Shown: one piece after another, positions 46,224-57,844 of the stretch | How the letters are laid out: the number at the start of each line of letters is the position of its first letter | Numbering within the stretch: the first letter of the stretch is position 1 | NCBI GenBank assembly: GCA_016648135.1 | Contig: JADDOH010000323.1 | Location: forward strand, 1-64,000 | Origin: Agrypnia vestita | Taxonomy: Eukaryota > Arthropoda > Insecta > Trichoptera > Phryganeidae | Reading direction: 5' to 3' | DNA: 64,000 nt | Position numbers and translations under genes: made by a program | Notes under the pieces: model-generated | Told to the model about the DNA's origin: nothing | Seen by the model: the letters and a program-made list of their open reading frames with translations, nothing else | Databases searched by the model: none

Positions 46224-47243
46224 AAGGATTAATGATGTGTATGGTGACTGTGCGCAAAAGAAAACACAGTGCGTTTTTGGTTCCAACGTTTTCGTTCTGG
46301 AAATTTCGACCTGCAGAACAAGCCCCGTGGACGGCCGGAGACCAAAGTTGATAATGAAGAATTGAAGGCTATTGTGGAAGCGGATCCATCGCCAACCACA
46401 TCCGAGTTAGCTGCAGGCTGCGGTGTTAGTGATAAAACTGTTTTAATCCACTTGAAGCAAATTGGTAAGGTAAAAAGCTTGAAAGGTGGGTACCTCACGA
46501 ATTGAGTGAAGCAAATCAACAAACGCGCGTTGACTGCTGCGTTGCATTACTCAACCGGCACAATAATGAAAGGATTTTAAATCGAATCATTACCTGTGAT
46601 GAAAAGTGGATCCTGTACGATAATCGGAAGCGCTCATCGCAATGGCTGAACCCTGCCGAACCAGCCAAACCTGCCCCAAGCGAAAATTGACTCCAAAAAG
46701 TTACTTGTTAGCCTTTGGTGGACTAGTGCTGGTGTCGTTCACTACAGGTTTCTTAAATCTGGCCAGACGATTACGGCAGATGTCTATTGTCAGCAACTGC
46801 AAACCACGATGGAAAAGCTAGCTGCTAAACAACCGAGGCTGGTTAATCGCTCTAGGCCACTGCTGCTTCATGATAACGCTAGACCACACACTGCACAACA
46901 GACGGCTACCAAATTAGAGGAGCTTCAATTGGAATGTCTAAGACATCCACCGTACTCTCCGGACCTTGCCCCAACAGATTACCATTTTTTTCGAAATTTG
47001 GATAACTTCTTGCAAAGGAAAAAATTCAACTCCGATGGGGCAGTCCAAACCGCCTTCAAAGATTTTATTGATTCCCGTCCGAATGGTTTTTTTAGTAAAG
47101 AGATCGATGAACTACCTATGAGATGGCAAAAGTGCATAGATAGCAATGGTACATACATTGATTAAATAAATATATTATAATAAAAAAAAATCGGCTTTAT
47201 GTTCCTCCCATACTAAACGCCAATTTCATATGTAAGGACCTAA
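46224..47243 (+). mobile_element. mariner (DD34D), 5'-truncated third copy
   Basis: Sequence identical in kind to 15762-16784 starts abruptly at AAGGATTAATGATGTG and runs to the 3' terminal inverted repeat (47215-47243), followed by TA at 47244-47245. About 262 bp of the 5' end, including the left terminal repeat, are missing. It could not move by itself even with a supplied transposase. Confidence 0.95.
46225..47165 (+). pseudogene. mariner transposase, truncated, several frameshifts
   Basis: Starts inside the N-terminal domain (RINDVYG) and ends at the TAA before 47166. Compared with 15688-16706 it has single-base losses near 46255, 46472 (GGTAAAAAG), 46672 (AAACCTGCC) and 46698 (A-run of five instead of six). 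All three catalytic regions, CDEKW, DNARPHT and SPDLAPTDYHFF, are still readable in separate frames, so the damage is recent. Confidence 0.92.
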
Positions 47244-47269
47244 TATTTACTTATTTATAGCCGACTACC

Positions 47270-47625
47270 ATGAAAAAAAAAACGACTTTTAACAAAATAA
47301 TTGAACTTTTTTTTATATTTCTCCTGCCGGCAGTTACATGTAGTGTTCAAAACCCTGGCGATTGGGCGGAACATGAAACGGTTCACGTCTTTGCGTCCTC
47401 GAGTCCTACATGTAATGTATTTTTGACAGGCTCCGCGATAGCAAAATCGCTATCTTTGCCGCCTTCGGTCTTCTTGGCCCGGGAGTTCAAGCCCCATCTC
47501 CGGCCGTTTAATTTCGTTTTTTTAGCCGCAAACTCAAACGAAATCACGGATGTTACACGAAGTTACGAGGACAAAGAGACAGATAGACAGACAGACAACG
47601 AAATTATTATGTTTGATGATTAGTT
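47270..47625 (+). repeat. unknown repeat, open frame probably fortuitous
   Basis: A 117-residue frame (47270-47623) runs through a GC-richer patch. Its end (GATGTTACACGAAGTTACG, then AGACAGACAACGAAATTATT) is repeated in reverse at 37320-37390, which points to the end of a transposon family rather than a host exon. GATAGC AAAATC GCTATC near 47439 is a short hairpin. No domain recognised. Confidence 0.45.
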
Positions 47626-49150
47626 TTTAAACTATCTCATTGAGAAAATTATTGCTGTCGCAACCGGTTAAATAAACATGTAAACTCAAGTGATTATACA
47701 AACAAGTTAATAGTATATTTGATTAAATGGGATAAAGTTTCATAGGAGGCGCAATTAAAACAAATGTTATCTTAGTAGGATTAACTTTGACCTTTGACAC
47801 TAATGTAGCCCATAATGGTAATTACTGTTTACCTACCAAAGATCACACGCGTAGCAAAACACAATTATTGGGCTTTGAACCCATGTTTACTCAAAAAAAG
47901 GTGTAGTAGTAAATACTAATTCGATTATGAATTCGCCTTTACATATATATTATACCACATAGATAATCAATACAGCTCTGTTGATTTATTTTATACTCGT
48001 ACAGCATACACACACAAAAGACAAATCTACCCATATTATATTTTATAGTTGTTCCATGCTTGATACATTGATTGCATACTTGATCTATTATTTGTTGTTT
48101 TTATCTTGTTAATTTTTATTTTATTTTTTAATTAATTTATTCTTATGTATCTACCGATTCTATATTCTTTTAGTTTTTCCCACTATCTTTCTTTTTACAC
48201 TCTACTTATTAATTATTATTTTTTTATGTATCCACTTTTAAATTTTTGCATTAAAATTGTTGATATTATTTCATTTTTTGGAATTTTTTATTCCTATCAA
48301 CTTAGACAACTATTCTACTTTGCATTTTATATGTTGTAAAAGACCGATTCAGGGCGTGTACATATTATAAATAAATTAATTAAACAAACTGAAGTTTAAA
48401 GCGCAGCCGCGACACAATTTATGAGAGGTTATTTTATCGAACCTTCTCATGTTTATATAAGTATATATTCGAGTATTCAACCAGTTTCCAGATCATTCTA
48501 AAATATTCTAACCGTTTGGAAACCCTCGATTATGCATTTCCTCTCATTTTTAGATCTCGTGAGAATATTAATGAAAATGAAATAAATATCTCTTAATCAT
48601 CCTAACAAAATACGCAGTTATGTTTTAATTTTAGAACAATTCAGAATTCAAACTCTATTTTTCACAATCTGTCCGCGATCCTTCCTCCAGTTTTTCTGGC
48701 ATGATAACCTGGAGACATTTACAAGAATAGTGGAAGGCCAGGGAGAATGCGGATGTTTTTCAAACAAGTAGACCGACAGGATCTACGGTTCTGCTGTCAT
48801 ATTGGAAAACTGCGGACTGAGAAAAGGTGAATGAGAATCGTCAAGGACATTAAACAGGTCACAGCTCGAGGATCACGATTCTCGGTAATGACTGAACCGA
48901 CTGGAGAGGAATTGCTTATTACCTACTTTACATCTATTTATGGAAACAGCATTCACTGTTCTGTCAGGCATCAAAGGAAATTCGAGTTTCGTAGCGGCAT
49001 CAATGCCCATTGTTCAAGATGTGAATTAAATTCATTGTGTTCCAATAATAGAAATATTATTAATAAATATGTTCGTTGATAATTGACTATCATATTAAAT
49101 TAACGTTAGACAATTAACTGTATTGATTAGCATTACACATGAAACATTTC
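47626..49150. other. unassigned AT-rich stretch
   Basis: No exon recognised. 48660-49040 is less AT-rich and has an open plus-strand frame (48831-49079), but I see no domain. Confidence 0.3.
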
Positions 49151-49710
49151 AATTAAGATAAATTATAGAAGTTTCGTAGAGACGAAACTATTTTTATGAG
49201 GAACGTGTTTGTCTGTAATGTCTTTTATACAAAGTCTTATATACGTTGACACAATGCAATGGTCACAAATTTCACATCGTAAGAACATCCATACATTATC
49301 AAATTTTTTAAAGTTCTATATATGTTCCAAATCTAAAAATCTTCCAAATATTTGAAACATTAAAAAAATTAAAAAAAACCTGACTGCGTAAAAAGTGAAC
49401 TTTAAACAAAATCTGAAAAGAAAAAATCAAATCCAGTAGTCAAAAATTTTTTGTTCATCTATCTAGAAACCAAGTAATATTGAATAACTACACCACTAAA
49501 TAGTTTCATGATCGATACACACATAAAACAAATAATAAATTGTAATGCGGAAAGTAACGATGAAAGTATTTATTTATGGGTATTCAAAGGGTTTACGACT
49601 TATCGTACGGCTGGCTTAAGTGATCAATTTACACAATTTAACGTTAACCATTTCCATCCATGATAGAATACTACATCTATCAAATTTTTGGAAATTATAT
49701 ACATATATAT
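49151..49710 (-). mobile_element. two partial tandem copies of the 40933-type MITE
   Basis: 49151-49192 has the terminal word (AATTATAGAAGTTTC, GTAGAGACGAAACTAT). 49275-49330 (CATCGTAAGAACATCC, TTATCAAATTTTTTAAAG) matches the reverse complement of 41286-41346. 49612-49700 (GGCTTAAGTGATCA, then ATCAAATTTTTGG) matches the reverse complement of 41310-41386 again, so the same segment occurs twice here. Confidence 0.6.
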
Positions 49711-49739
49711 TTAAGTTTTACAACCCGTTTCACATGTGA

Positions 49740-50360
49740 ATTGTAATTATCGCTAGAGCCACCGGCGTCCAAAGCTTTTTAATTCCCTTTTGTTTGGCCA
49801 GTGATAAATCTGGAGAGAGAGAGGCGATGGTCGTGGCTGAATTGGACTTAAGTGAGATGGAGATCCACCAATCCTTGTCCTCATCATTAATCCTTTCTTA
49901 TTCCTAATTTAATTTCCACTCCACCTACCTTTCCATTTTAATACGCCTAGCGACATCTGTTGTCCTTGTGGGCTCGACCGCATATAATTAATTTATTCCT
50001 ACCGCATCTATCACTTCTTAATTGTCTTCGAATGAAGAAACCACTTATTGTAATTACCGCATTTATTGTTATCTTCAAGTGAAGAAATCGCCTATTATAA
50101 CTACCACATCTATTGTTAAATCGTGGATTGTGTCAACTCGGTATATTTTTAATTAATTGGCGACTCAAGTGGAGTTTGTTTCTGCAGCTGGACCAGATCA
50201 TTGAAGAAAAAAGGCATCCTTGCACCTCACCAGAATCCAGTCATCTCAAAGGTAAGATTTTTCATCTTAATTTGGGGTCTAGATTCATGCTGTGGGCATC
50301 GTTTCTGTTTTCATCTGCCAACCAACTTCTCGTCCCGTCAATTTTAAATTCCCGCAAATG
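49740..50360 (+). mobile_element. possible LTR retrotransposon 5' end or solo LTR
   Basis: At 50155 the text TTAATTGGCGACTCAAG resembles an LTR end followed by a TGGCGAC-type tRNA primer-binding site, as in Ty3/gypsy-like elements. The presumed LTR contains a degenerate ~47-bp direct repeat (ACCGCATYTATYRYT ... GAAGAAA) in 49998-50115. No gag or pol frame follows before the Harbinger element. An alternative is an unrecognised host 5' exon ending at AAAGGTAAGA (50250). Confidence 0.28.
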
Positions 50361-50447
50361 AACGCTTATCTCCACTTGAACAACTCTCAATGAACCGTTA
50401 TAATTCTAATAACCGCATATTTATTACAACCCGCAACACCACCTTTA

Positions 50448-51205
50448 GGCCACGTTCACATGGACCGCGCGGTCCCGCGCGGTACCGCGCGGTGAGAGCG
50501 TTCACATGACAGCATTGTGCGCGAGCCAGTCCGGCGTCAACATTGTTAGAGAATGGATGTGGAGGAGGCAATTTGCTTACGGATTTTATACCGAAAACTG
50601 AAACATTGCAGAAGACAAAGAAGATACTGGGTGCATCCTATTTTAAGTCAAAGACTTTCTTCAAGCCTATTTTTTACATTATATCCCGACCTGAGACTAC
50701 ACGAAGAGAATTTTTTTAACTAATTCAGGATGTCGGTTACATCCTTCGATTTTTTATATGATTGCGTTGAAAACGATTTGAAACATAGTGATTACGCTAT
50801 AAGGTATTGCATCAAGTTATCACCAAGATCTTCTTTTTATTATTTTATTCGAATAGTCCTTCGAACTAAGATTCCAAATGGCATCTCTTTTTTTAATTTC
50901 ATCGATAAGCAAATCGATAGATACGTCTTCGCTACTCATTTTCTTCGATCTATGCGTCTGTCCGCCTCAAACCGCGCGGATCAACTGAACGGGTCGATAC
51001 AGGCTTGTAGGATCTTGATCCGCGCGGCACCGCGCGGTACCGCGCGGGTCAAGATCTTGCGCGCGGGTAGGGGCGGTGCCGCGCGGTGCCGCGCGGTACC
51101 GCGCGGCACCGCGCGTTAATGTAGACGATAAACTCTATTTATTAAGATCTTGTACCGCGCGGTGAGTAGTTCCGCGCGGTACCGCGCGGTCATGTGAACG
51201 TAGCC
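50448..51205 (+). mobile_element. PIF/Harbinger-type DNA transposon, internally deleted
   Basis: The terminal inverted repeats are GGCCACGTTCACATG (50448-50462) and CATGTGAACGTAGCC (51191-51205), 14 of 15 matching. They are flanked by TTA on the left and TAA on the right; PIF elements duplicate TWA, so one flank may have mutated. Inside each end are arrays of the self-complementary CCGCGCGG: three at 50465-50492 and about eleven between 50973 and 51190. The 758-bp length and the cut-off transposase show an internal deletion. Confidence 0.85.
50553..50850 (+). pseudogene. Harbinger transposase N-terminus, with stop and truncation
   Basis: From ATG 50553 the frame reads MDVEEAICLRILYRKLKHCR, RQRRYWVHPILSQRL, LFFTLYPDLRLHEENFFN, then a TAA at 50721-50723 where the family has a tyrosine, then FRMSVTSFDFLYDCVENDLK and IRYCIKLSPRS. 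The motif R-x-x-W-V-H-P followed by F-F-N-Y-F-R-M-S is typical of PIF/Harbinger nucleases. After LSPRS the family similarity ends; the catalytic DDE region is missing. It cannot be active. Confidence 0.85.
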
Positions 51206-51383
51206 TAAATCAAACGCAGATGTCACTAATGAGGTATCTATATTTTTTATTGGAATTTTTAAAGTAATATCTTTTTTATGTGTATATGAGATTCCACCGA
51301 ATAATTAAGATTACACTAGAGTACGCCTGAAAACTATTTCAATGTTTAATTCCTTTTTAGACCAGTTTTTTTTTTTATAATCA

Positions 51384-51648
51384 GAATATTTTGAGTTTTT
51401 CCAAGTTTTTTAGAATGCAGTACTGGATCTTATACCACGGAACATCATTAATCAAGATATATTATAGATGTCTCATAGAAACGAAATTATATTTATAAAT
51501 ACATTTTTATTTATTTTTGTATAATATATATTAATAAATAATTTCATCCTTATGAGACATCTATAATATATCTTGATCAGTGATGCCCCTGGGATAAAAT
51601 CCAGTACCGCGTTCTTGAAAACTTTGGACAAAATCAAAATATCCTGAA
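51384..51648. mobile_element. palindromic MITE, about 265 bp
   Basis: The left arm (51384-51500) and right arm (51533-51648) are imperfect reverse complements over their whole length. The inner 28 or so bases (AAGATATATTATAGATGTCT) match exactly. The terminal words are CAGAATATTTTGA and CAAAATATCCTG. The inner part resembles the TCTCACAGAGACGAAAC MITEs at 40933 and 49151. Confidence 0.8.
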
Positions 51649-52625
51649 TAAATAATACGAAAAATTATTATTACCTAACAGCATCTGATGATAATATTAA
51701 TTAAAAAAACGTTCATGTGTTGTATCATGTAAAATTCAATTATCTTTATGGGATAAAAAGCCTATTTGAATTGTCCGCCGTTTGCCGAAATGAAGTCGCA
51801 TTGTGTGTTCTTGTAAAATTTATTCGCTGTATTATAACTTTCGCAGAAATCCCAGTCGGATAATATATCGCCACCAGTCAAAGCGACCTACTTCTGGCTT
51901 CATATATTTTGGTGGAGGGCAGTGGCTCCCAACTTTTAACATCCGTTATTCTGTCGGAGGTCGTGTGAGTTAACGATTCGAAATACCCGTAGTAATTTAA
52001 TACATATACCTACCCACATTTCAATTCAAATCACACCACTTTTTGAACATTGACGTACAAGAAAATGATTCAGAAACATATTTAAGGCATAATAAACGAT
52101 AAGCTTAATCGATTGACGGACGTCAAAGCAAAATGTTCCGGTAAGAAAGTGTGCTTAAGAATTTTTTTCGTCGATGATTTGTTAGATTAATGTGAATGTT
52201 TCCTTTGTCTAGCTGAAGAACAGGGTCATGCAGTCCATACAATAAAAAAAACAGCACAACTAAAATTTTCTAGAAACAAATCTTAATTTCGTCAACTAGA
52301 ACCTATTGGAAGAACACTAAAAAGGCTTTGCATGTCTTTTTTATGATTTTTCGCAAAATCTACCTACACAAATACTAACTGTAACTGTAACTAAGCCGTA
52401 AAACTGCTGTGCAGTTTGGCATATCAACAGTGTAATAAATATCAAAAAATTAATAAATATATAAAAAAAAAACTAAAGGTAAAATTCCTATACGTCGTAT
52501 GCCGCGCGTTGTTCTGAATAAATGAACGGGCGTGCTGCAAAACGGCACAAATGTGTATTTGAATTGGACTTGAAAATACGCGTTTCAATACTGTTTAAAC
52601 GTGGTATTATTTTATGTTATAATAT
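51649..52625. other. unassigned AT-rich stretch
   Basis: No exon or repeat family recognised. Confidence 0.35.
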
Positions 52626-53115
52626 ACTAGCTGATGGGCCCTGCTCCGCCCGGGACCATAATTCGGTGAGCATAAATTGCGTTGACTTTTTTTTGGTTTC
52701 GGCACCTGTGATTGGAACCTTGCTGAATTTTGTAAAATTTTCTCCATCCAGAACATTCTCTAAATCTTTTGGAACCTTCTAGACTCGCCGATAAACTCCG
52801 CCACTCAGTTTGAAACCTTATAGAACTTTCGGGAATCTATTAGAACGTTTTTCTTCCAGAACTTTCTAGAGCTTAATATCGAACATTTTGGAGCCTTCTA
52901 GAATCACAGACACACTCCGCCACTCAGTTTGGAAACTTATTCGAAATTTCAGGAATCTTTTAGAACGTTCTACTTCCAGAACTTTCTAGAGCTTAATGGA
53001 CCATTCTGGAACCTTCTAGACTCACAGACACACTCCGCCACTCAGTTTGGAATCTTATTCGATATTTCGGGAATCTACTAGAACGTTCGCCTTACAGAAC
53101 TTTCTAGAGCTTAAT
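52626..53115 (+). repeat. ACTAGCT-headed element with 118-bp units rich in TTCTAGAA-type words
   Basis: The head is ACTAGCTGATGGGCCCTGC. The CCGCCACTCAG word recurs at 52798, 52917 and 53035, so the unit is 118-119 bp, nearly three units. Each unit holds TTCCAGAACTTTCTAGAG or a one-base variant (52854, 52974, 53092), plus GAACCTTCTAGA and GAACGTTC-type words. These fit the heat shock element rule of alternating GAA and TTC every five bases. Function is not shown. Confidence 0.8.
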
Positions 53116-54760
53116 CTAACGTATTTTTAACCCTTTGTTTAGTCATGATTCACGTAGTAGGTATATTCATATTTATCGAGAACGAAAAATTAAATAAACT
53201 TGTTAGTACGCGCCACTGCAGATGAAAATGAGAATTGTTTTGTGTATAGTTTTCTAGGATATTCTACTGTGTATGTCCCATTGCAGTAAAGTATTTGCTT
53301 CCAATACCATGCCAAAAGCAGGGTGTGCATGTTTTAATGTATTTTGTGGTAATACCGTGTCAGAGACAGATGTCGTGAGTTTTTATGTCGTTATGTAAAA
53401 GGTTCAGAATATCGACCGAGAATGTATAATATCAACCTCCCTTTGTCTTGTCTCTATTTTATTATTCTACTTCTTCATATTCTTATACGTTGCAAGCAAG
53501 TTTTGCCAGGAGTCGATGAGGGTACGAACCTATCATGTCCTGTCACTTACGGGTTGCGACATGATGAATGGTCTTTATTATCGCTCATCGCCCCTTAGAG
53601 GTGGTCTTGGGTGATTTATAAGAGGGTATTTACGAAGTATATTTACGAAGTATCAAGGTGCCAAAATAACAAAAAAGACAGAGCTTCCAAAAAGGTGTGA
53701 AATAAATTGGATAGTATTCCTCGTATAGGTGGGTTTGATATTGAAAAAACCAATAACTTTTGACATCTCGTGAATAGACTCTGTGATATTACTTGACCTC
53801 GGATTCTGTATAACCTTTTAGATCTGCAACAAGTACCTTCTCTCCCTCCAGTCCTCTAACACATCATTTGCTGGCAGATGAATGAGTCCTCTCTTAGTGA
53901 CAACAATCTCTAGTGAGTGCTGTGGAGGCTTTTAAAAATGTTTTAAATTTTCGTGTACCTGCTAAAACCGAGCACTCGGTAGTGAGGCTGTGTGTCAATT
54001 ATAATTAAATTTTCAAAATTAAACGTAAAATAACTTGAATTTATATGTAACTTAACCAAAAACAAAATTGTTTTATGACATTATTCATTTTTCTGTTATG
54101 ATTATGATTTGTGGCCCAAAATTTTGGCTTCGATACAAATCCAGAAGAAAATATTTTATCATCTGTCGGCCGTAAGATACAGTGACTGTGGATTCTTGTT
54201 TTGTTTTATACTATTTTTTATAACCTCTTTTTATTCATGAAATGCATATTTTGTGTGGCTTTTTTTAATAAGATTATTTAGCTTAAGTGCAATGAGATGA
54301 ATATATTAATAATTGTAATAATAAAGATTTTGCCGGCTACTTCTATAAAAAAACAGACCTGCTCGTGTTTAGTAAGGAATTTGGCATACAATTATATTAA
54401 AAATTAATATTTTAAAACGATTTCGAATGAAAATCTCGCGCTTAAGGATGGATATCGTTTATATCTGGAAACATAATTTACGTTTATGCTTTGAAATAAA
54501 CTGTAGTCCAAGGATACTAGATATGTTTTAAAATACAAATTAAATTTGGCGTGATGGGTATAGAAATAATGTCAGTAATTATCGGACTGAATGGAGATAA
54601 GTTTTACTGACCATAATCATATTTTCTCATTCTAAATTTTCATTATGGAAAAAAAATGATTTTATGCATAAACTAGAGTTCAAATTTATTAAGAGTTTAG
54701 CTGCAAGAGGATCAGTAAATATTACTAATTATTAATTTCAATTAATCAAAAATTTTGTAT
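53116..54760. other. unassigned AT-rich stretch
   Basis: No exon recognised. GTATTTACGAAGTAT is partly duplicated at 53625-53655. Confidence 0.35.
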
Positions 54761-54910
54761 TAACCACTTGTAGTAATTTTGAGTCTACCAGTTTCGATAC
54801 CACTGCATCTTCGTCAGGATGAACGCATACTGCATGACGAGTATGCGTCCGTCCTGACGAAGATACAGTGATATCGAAACCGGTAGACATAAAAGTGGCT
54901 AATTGAAAAA
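54761..54910. repeat. inverted pair of Penelope-type hammerhead-like motifs
   Basis: 48-bp arms at 54783-54830 and 54841-54888 are reverse complements with five mismatches around a 10-base loop, and weaker similarity continues outward to about 54761 and 54910. Each arm, read outward from the centre, has CCTGACGA, a stem (GATGC/GTATC in the left arm), GAAAC, an ACYGGT, A, and GAC that can pair with GTC before CTGACGA (right arm). It looks like two head-to-head element ends. Confidence 0.6.
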
Positions 54911-56318
54911 TTTTTCATTAATTAAAATTAATAATTATGTCCAACCACAAAGTTAATGGTATAAATATCAAAAGTATTATTAACTTTCCGGTAAATAAAC
55001 AGCTTTATTCCTTTTGTTATGTGTATAAAATGTGTTGAGGATGAAAGAAAATGAGACTACATATAATTTGATTGTCTAAAACGAAATGTAATGGTTTGAA
55101 GACAAGATACTAACACGTCAAGAAGGCAACCTATAATATATACATATGTATGTAGATAGGTACTCGAAAACTAGACTAGAATTCGTGCGTTGAATATCAA
55201 ATATCAAATGGTGGAACCGTCTTAGATGTTTATTAGATCGATTCTAAGATAGAACCCACGACATTTATATCTACCCACATCTATCTTTATCACACAAACA
55301 CGCCTATCAGTTTCAAAACTACACTTCTTACTACAACTTTTATCTTATATGACTATAATGGTCATGAAGGGTATTTTATGGTTTTTATGGAGTTGATGTC
55401 AGTCATTAGTTTCTTTCTTACTTAACTTATCCATATAAGTTAAAATATATTTATTCCGTAACGTTTATCACAAAAATATTTGCTTCGATTAATTTCATCG
55501 CACATCCTTTATGAATAATCGATTTGCTGACATACTAACTAATGGAATACGGGAAATGAATTAAGCACTAAGTGCCAATAATATTTTTCTTAAGTTCTAT
55601 ATATTTTTTTTTTTTTTTATTTCTGTAATATATATATATATATTTATTACTTAATTTTTTATATTAAAAATTAAGTTCTATAAATTTTCGACAACACATG
55701 AAACACTGCACTGAAGTCCTATCTGTGTTAATTTTCTAATTATAAGGGAATGCTTATTGCAAAAGTATTAAGTGCTGCGTCATTTTTTTATATAAAAGGC
55801 ACTAAACGACATGAGTATTTTATAGTTTTTAGTATTAAAATGACTAACTTACGTGATGCACCGGCATGCAGTAGTGTGGAAAAAATTAATGAAAATATGT
55901 GTAAAATAGCACATAATGAGCGAAAAAGATTGTTTTCGACTGGTATTCAATTTATCATTGTGCTGTTTCGCTGCAGGACTAGGCATTGATGATAGAAAGT
56001 AACACTCTTTTGTCCTAATATACCTTTACTCTCCTCACTCACACGAACCACATTACGAAACAATCTCAGCAACCCTTTCTTATTTATCGTTTTTATGTTT
56101 GACGATCCGTAATGGCGGCAAATGAAAAATAACAAATATAAATGACTTCAAAATTAGGGATGCATCGATAGGCACTTTTACGCCGATACTGATACCGATG
56201 TGGACAGTGAAGATTTCAAAAGGTGTAGGTGGGCTTAGATTAAAAACATACGAAATTACATGTATAATATTTATTTAAAATTTTTACTTTTAATGAAATT
56301 TTAAAATTTAGTATAAGC
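54911..56318. other. unassigned AT-rich stretch
   Basis: No exon recognised; 55600-55645 is a T-run followed by an (AT) run. Confidence 0.35.
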
Positions 56319-56398
56319 AATTTAGTCCTATTTTCATAGCACAGGCTTTTGGCTTAGTTTGAGAAAAATAAGAATATTGATGCGACATGTATTTCGTG
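56319..56398 (+). mobile_element. SINE family B, 3' body fragment
   Basis: TTTAGTCCTATTTTCATAGC, GCTTAGTTTGAGAAAA and AATATTGATGCGAC match the body of 32795-32984. The tRNA part is missing. Confidence 0.7.
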
Positions 56399-57060
56399 TG
56401 CGGAATAAAATTTTCAAACGCGGGGATTCCCCGAGCGTAGATAAATTGTGCTGCGTTTAAACATGAACGAATTAAGCGCGAAGATGACTCGTTTACACAT
56501 GTAATACATGTATCTATAGTTAGAAAATTCAAAATGTATTGGTGCATCGGAAAACGCGCGATATTGCTGATACATCAGTGCCGGATGAATCCCTATTCAA
56601 ATGGATTTCGGAGAACCTATGAGTTTTAATCTTGCAATAAAAATCTTGCAAAAAAACAAAGAAAGAGTACAGATGTTTTAATCTTGCAATAAAAATCAAC
56701 CAAGGCAAAGGATTATTACAGTCTTAAGTAATATAAAAAACAGACAATGAATTTAAACTACCATTTGCGCTACTTTAGAACGAAGAAGATCAAGAAGGAT
56801 GCAATACACCTAGGAATTATAATCCCGGAGCATTTTTCCAATTCCGGGATTAAAGAAGGCCAGTCTCTGGATCCCGGGATCAATCCCGAGATTGGCCAAG
56901 ATAGCTACAGGTGAATAGGAAATAAGAATATAAATGAAAATATGCAGTTAAAAAAAATCATTAAATTTAGGTAATTATGAAAATATATAAATTAGTCGTA
57001 GTAGTATTATTATTAGCGCATTATTTTTTGATCAATCTGAATTTTATGTTATATTATAAA
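56399..57060. other. unassigned; short CCCGGGAT hairpins
   Basis: 56820-56895 holds AATCCCGGA ... TCCGGGATT and further ATCCCGGGAT words in both directions. No gene seen. Confidence 0.35.
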
Positions 57061-57440
57061 AAGGCACCTTGTGGCGCATATGTGGGGGTCAAAAATAACC
57101 AACGCCGTAACAAAAGATAACCAGGAGAGACACGACCCGGCCGAGATGGTACAAGTCACCAGTCCCCATCAAAAACCGCTGACAGAATGGAATACACACA
57201 AATAACACCAGATCTGAGAAATTCAAAAAATGCTGACAGGATGGAATACACACAGATAACACCTGATCCTGTAAAATAGGATATGCTGAGAGGTTCAGAC
57301 CTTATCAGCTGAGACACAGAGAGAACTGCATAGCCTTCAAATAAAAACTGACTAAAGCCGATTGCGCCTTTTCCGTAAAGATATTTTACACAACTTTCAT
57401 AAACAGCGGGAGCCGGATAACGGCCACCCCATATATATAT
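57061..57440 (+). repeat. unknown repeat with a duplicated 54-bp segment
   Basis: The phrase ATGGAATACACACARATAAC occurs at 57187 and 57241, with TGCTGACAG before each and ACACCWGATC after each. The GC content is higher than around it, and the end GAGCCGGATAACGGCCACCC looks like an element border. It may be LTR-like; no frame supports this. Confidence 0.4.
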
Positions 57441-57844
57441 TTTTTTAAATTTACTCTAATTTCAAAAAAGCAAATAAAAAGGAAAATTAAACATTTTTTT
57501 ACATTATAACACAAATATAGAGGAAATTCTTTCATGGTTTAAGATAGTAAAACAAATATCGATTTTTTCGGATCTGACAGTCTATGTACGGGCCGTCGAT
57601 ATGGCAAATTTATTATTTGGTATTAAAAATAACCAACAGGAAACTAATAAGATTTCAGTGTCTTATTTTTAAGAATTATGGAAATATGTTCTCAGTCTGA
57701 GAAGAAAAGTTATCGATACTCGAATTACGACCAATATCAGACGCGGCAGAAAATGCTATTTCGGGCTCAATCTTGTGAAGCATTTATAATTGAAGCATTT
57801 ATAATTATCAGTATAATCAAATTGGCCATAATCCATGTCATACG

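Noticed and set aside
47270..47623. Secreted 117-residue protein gene (hydrophobic N-terminus)
   Set aside because: It starts right after the mariner end, and its 3' part is a dispersed repeat also found at 37320-37390.
55600..55645. T-run and (AT) run
   Set aside because: Ordinary low-complexity sequence.
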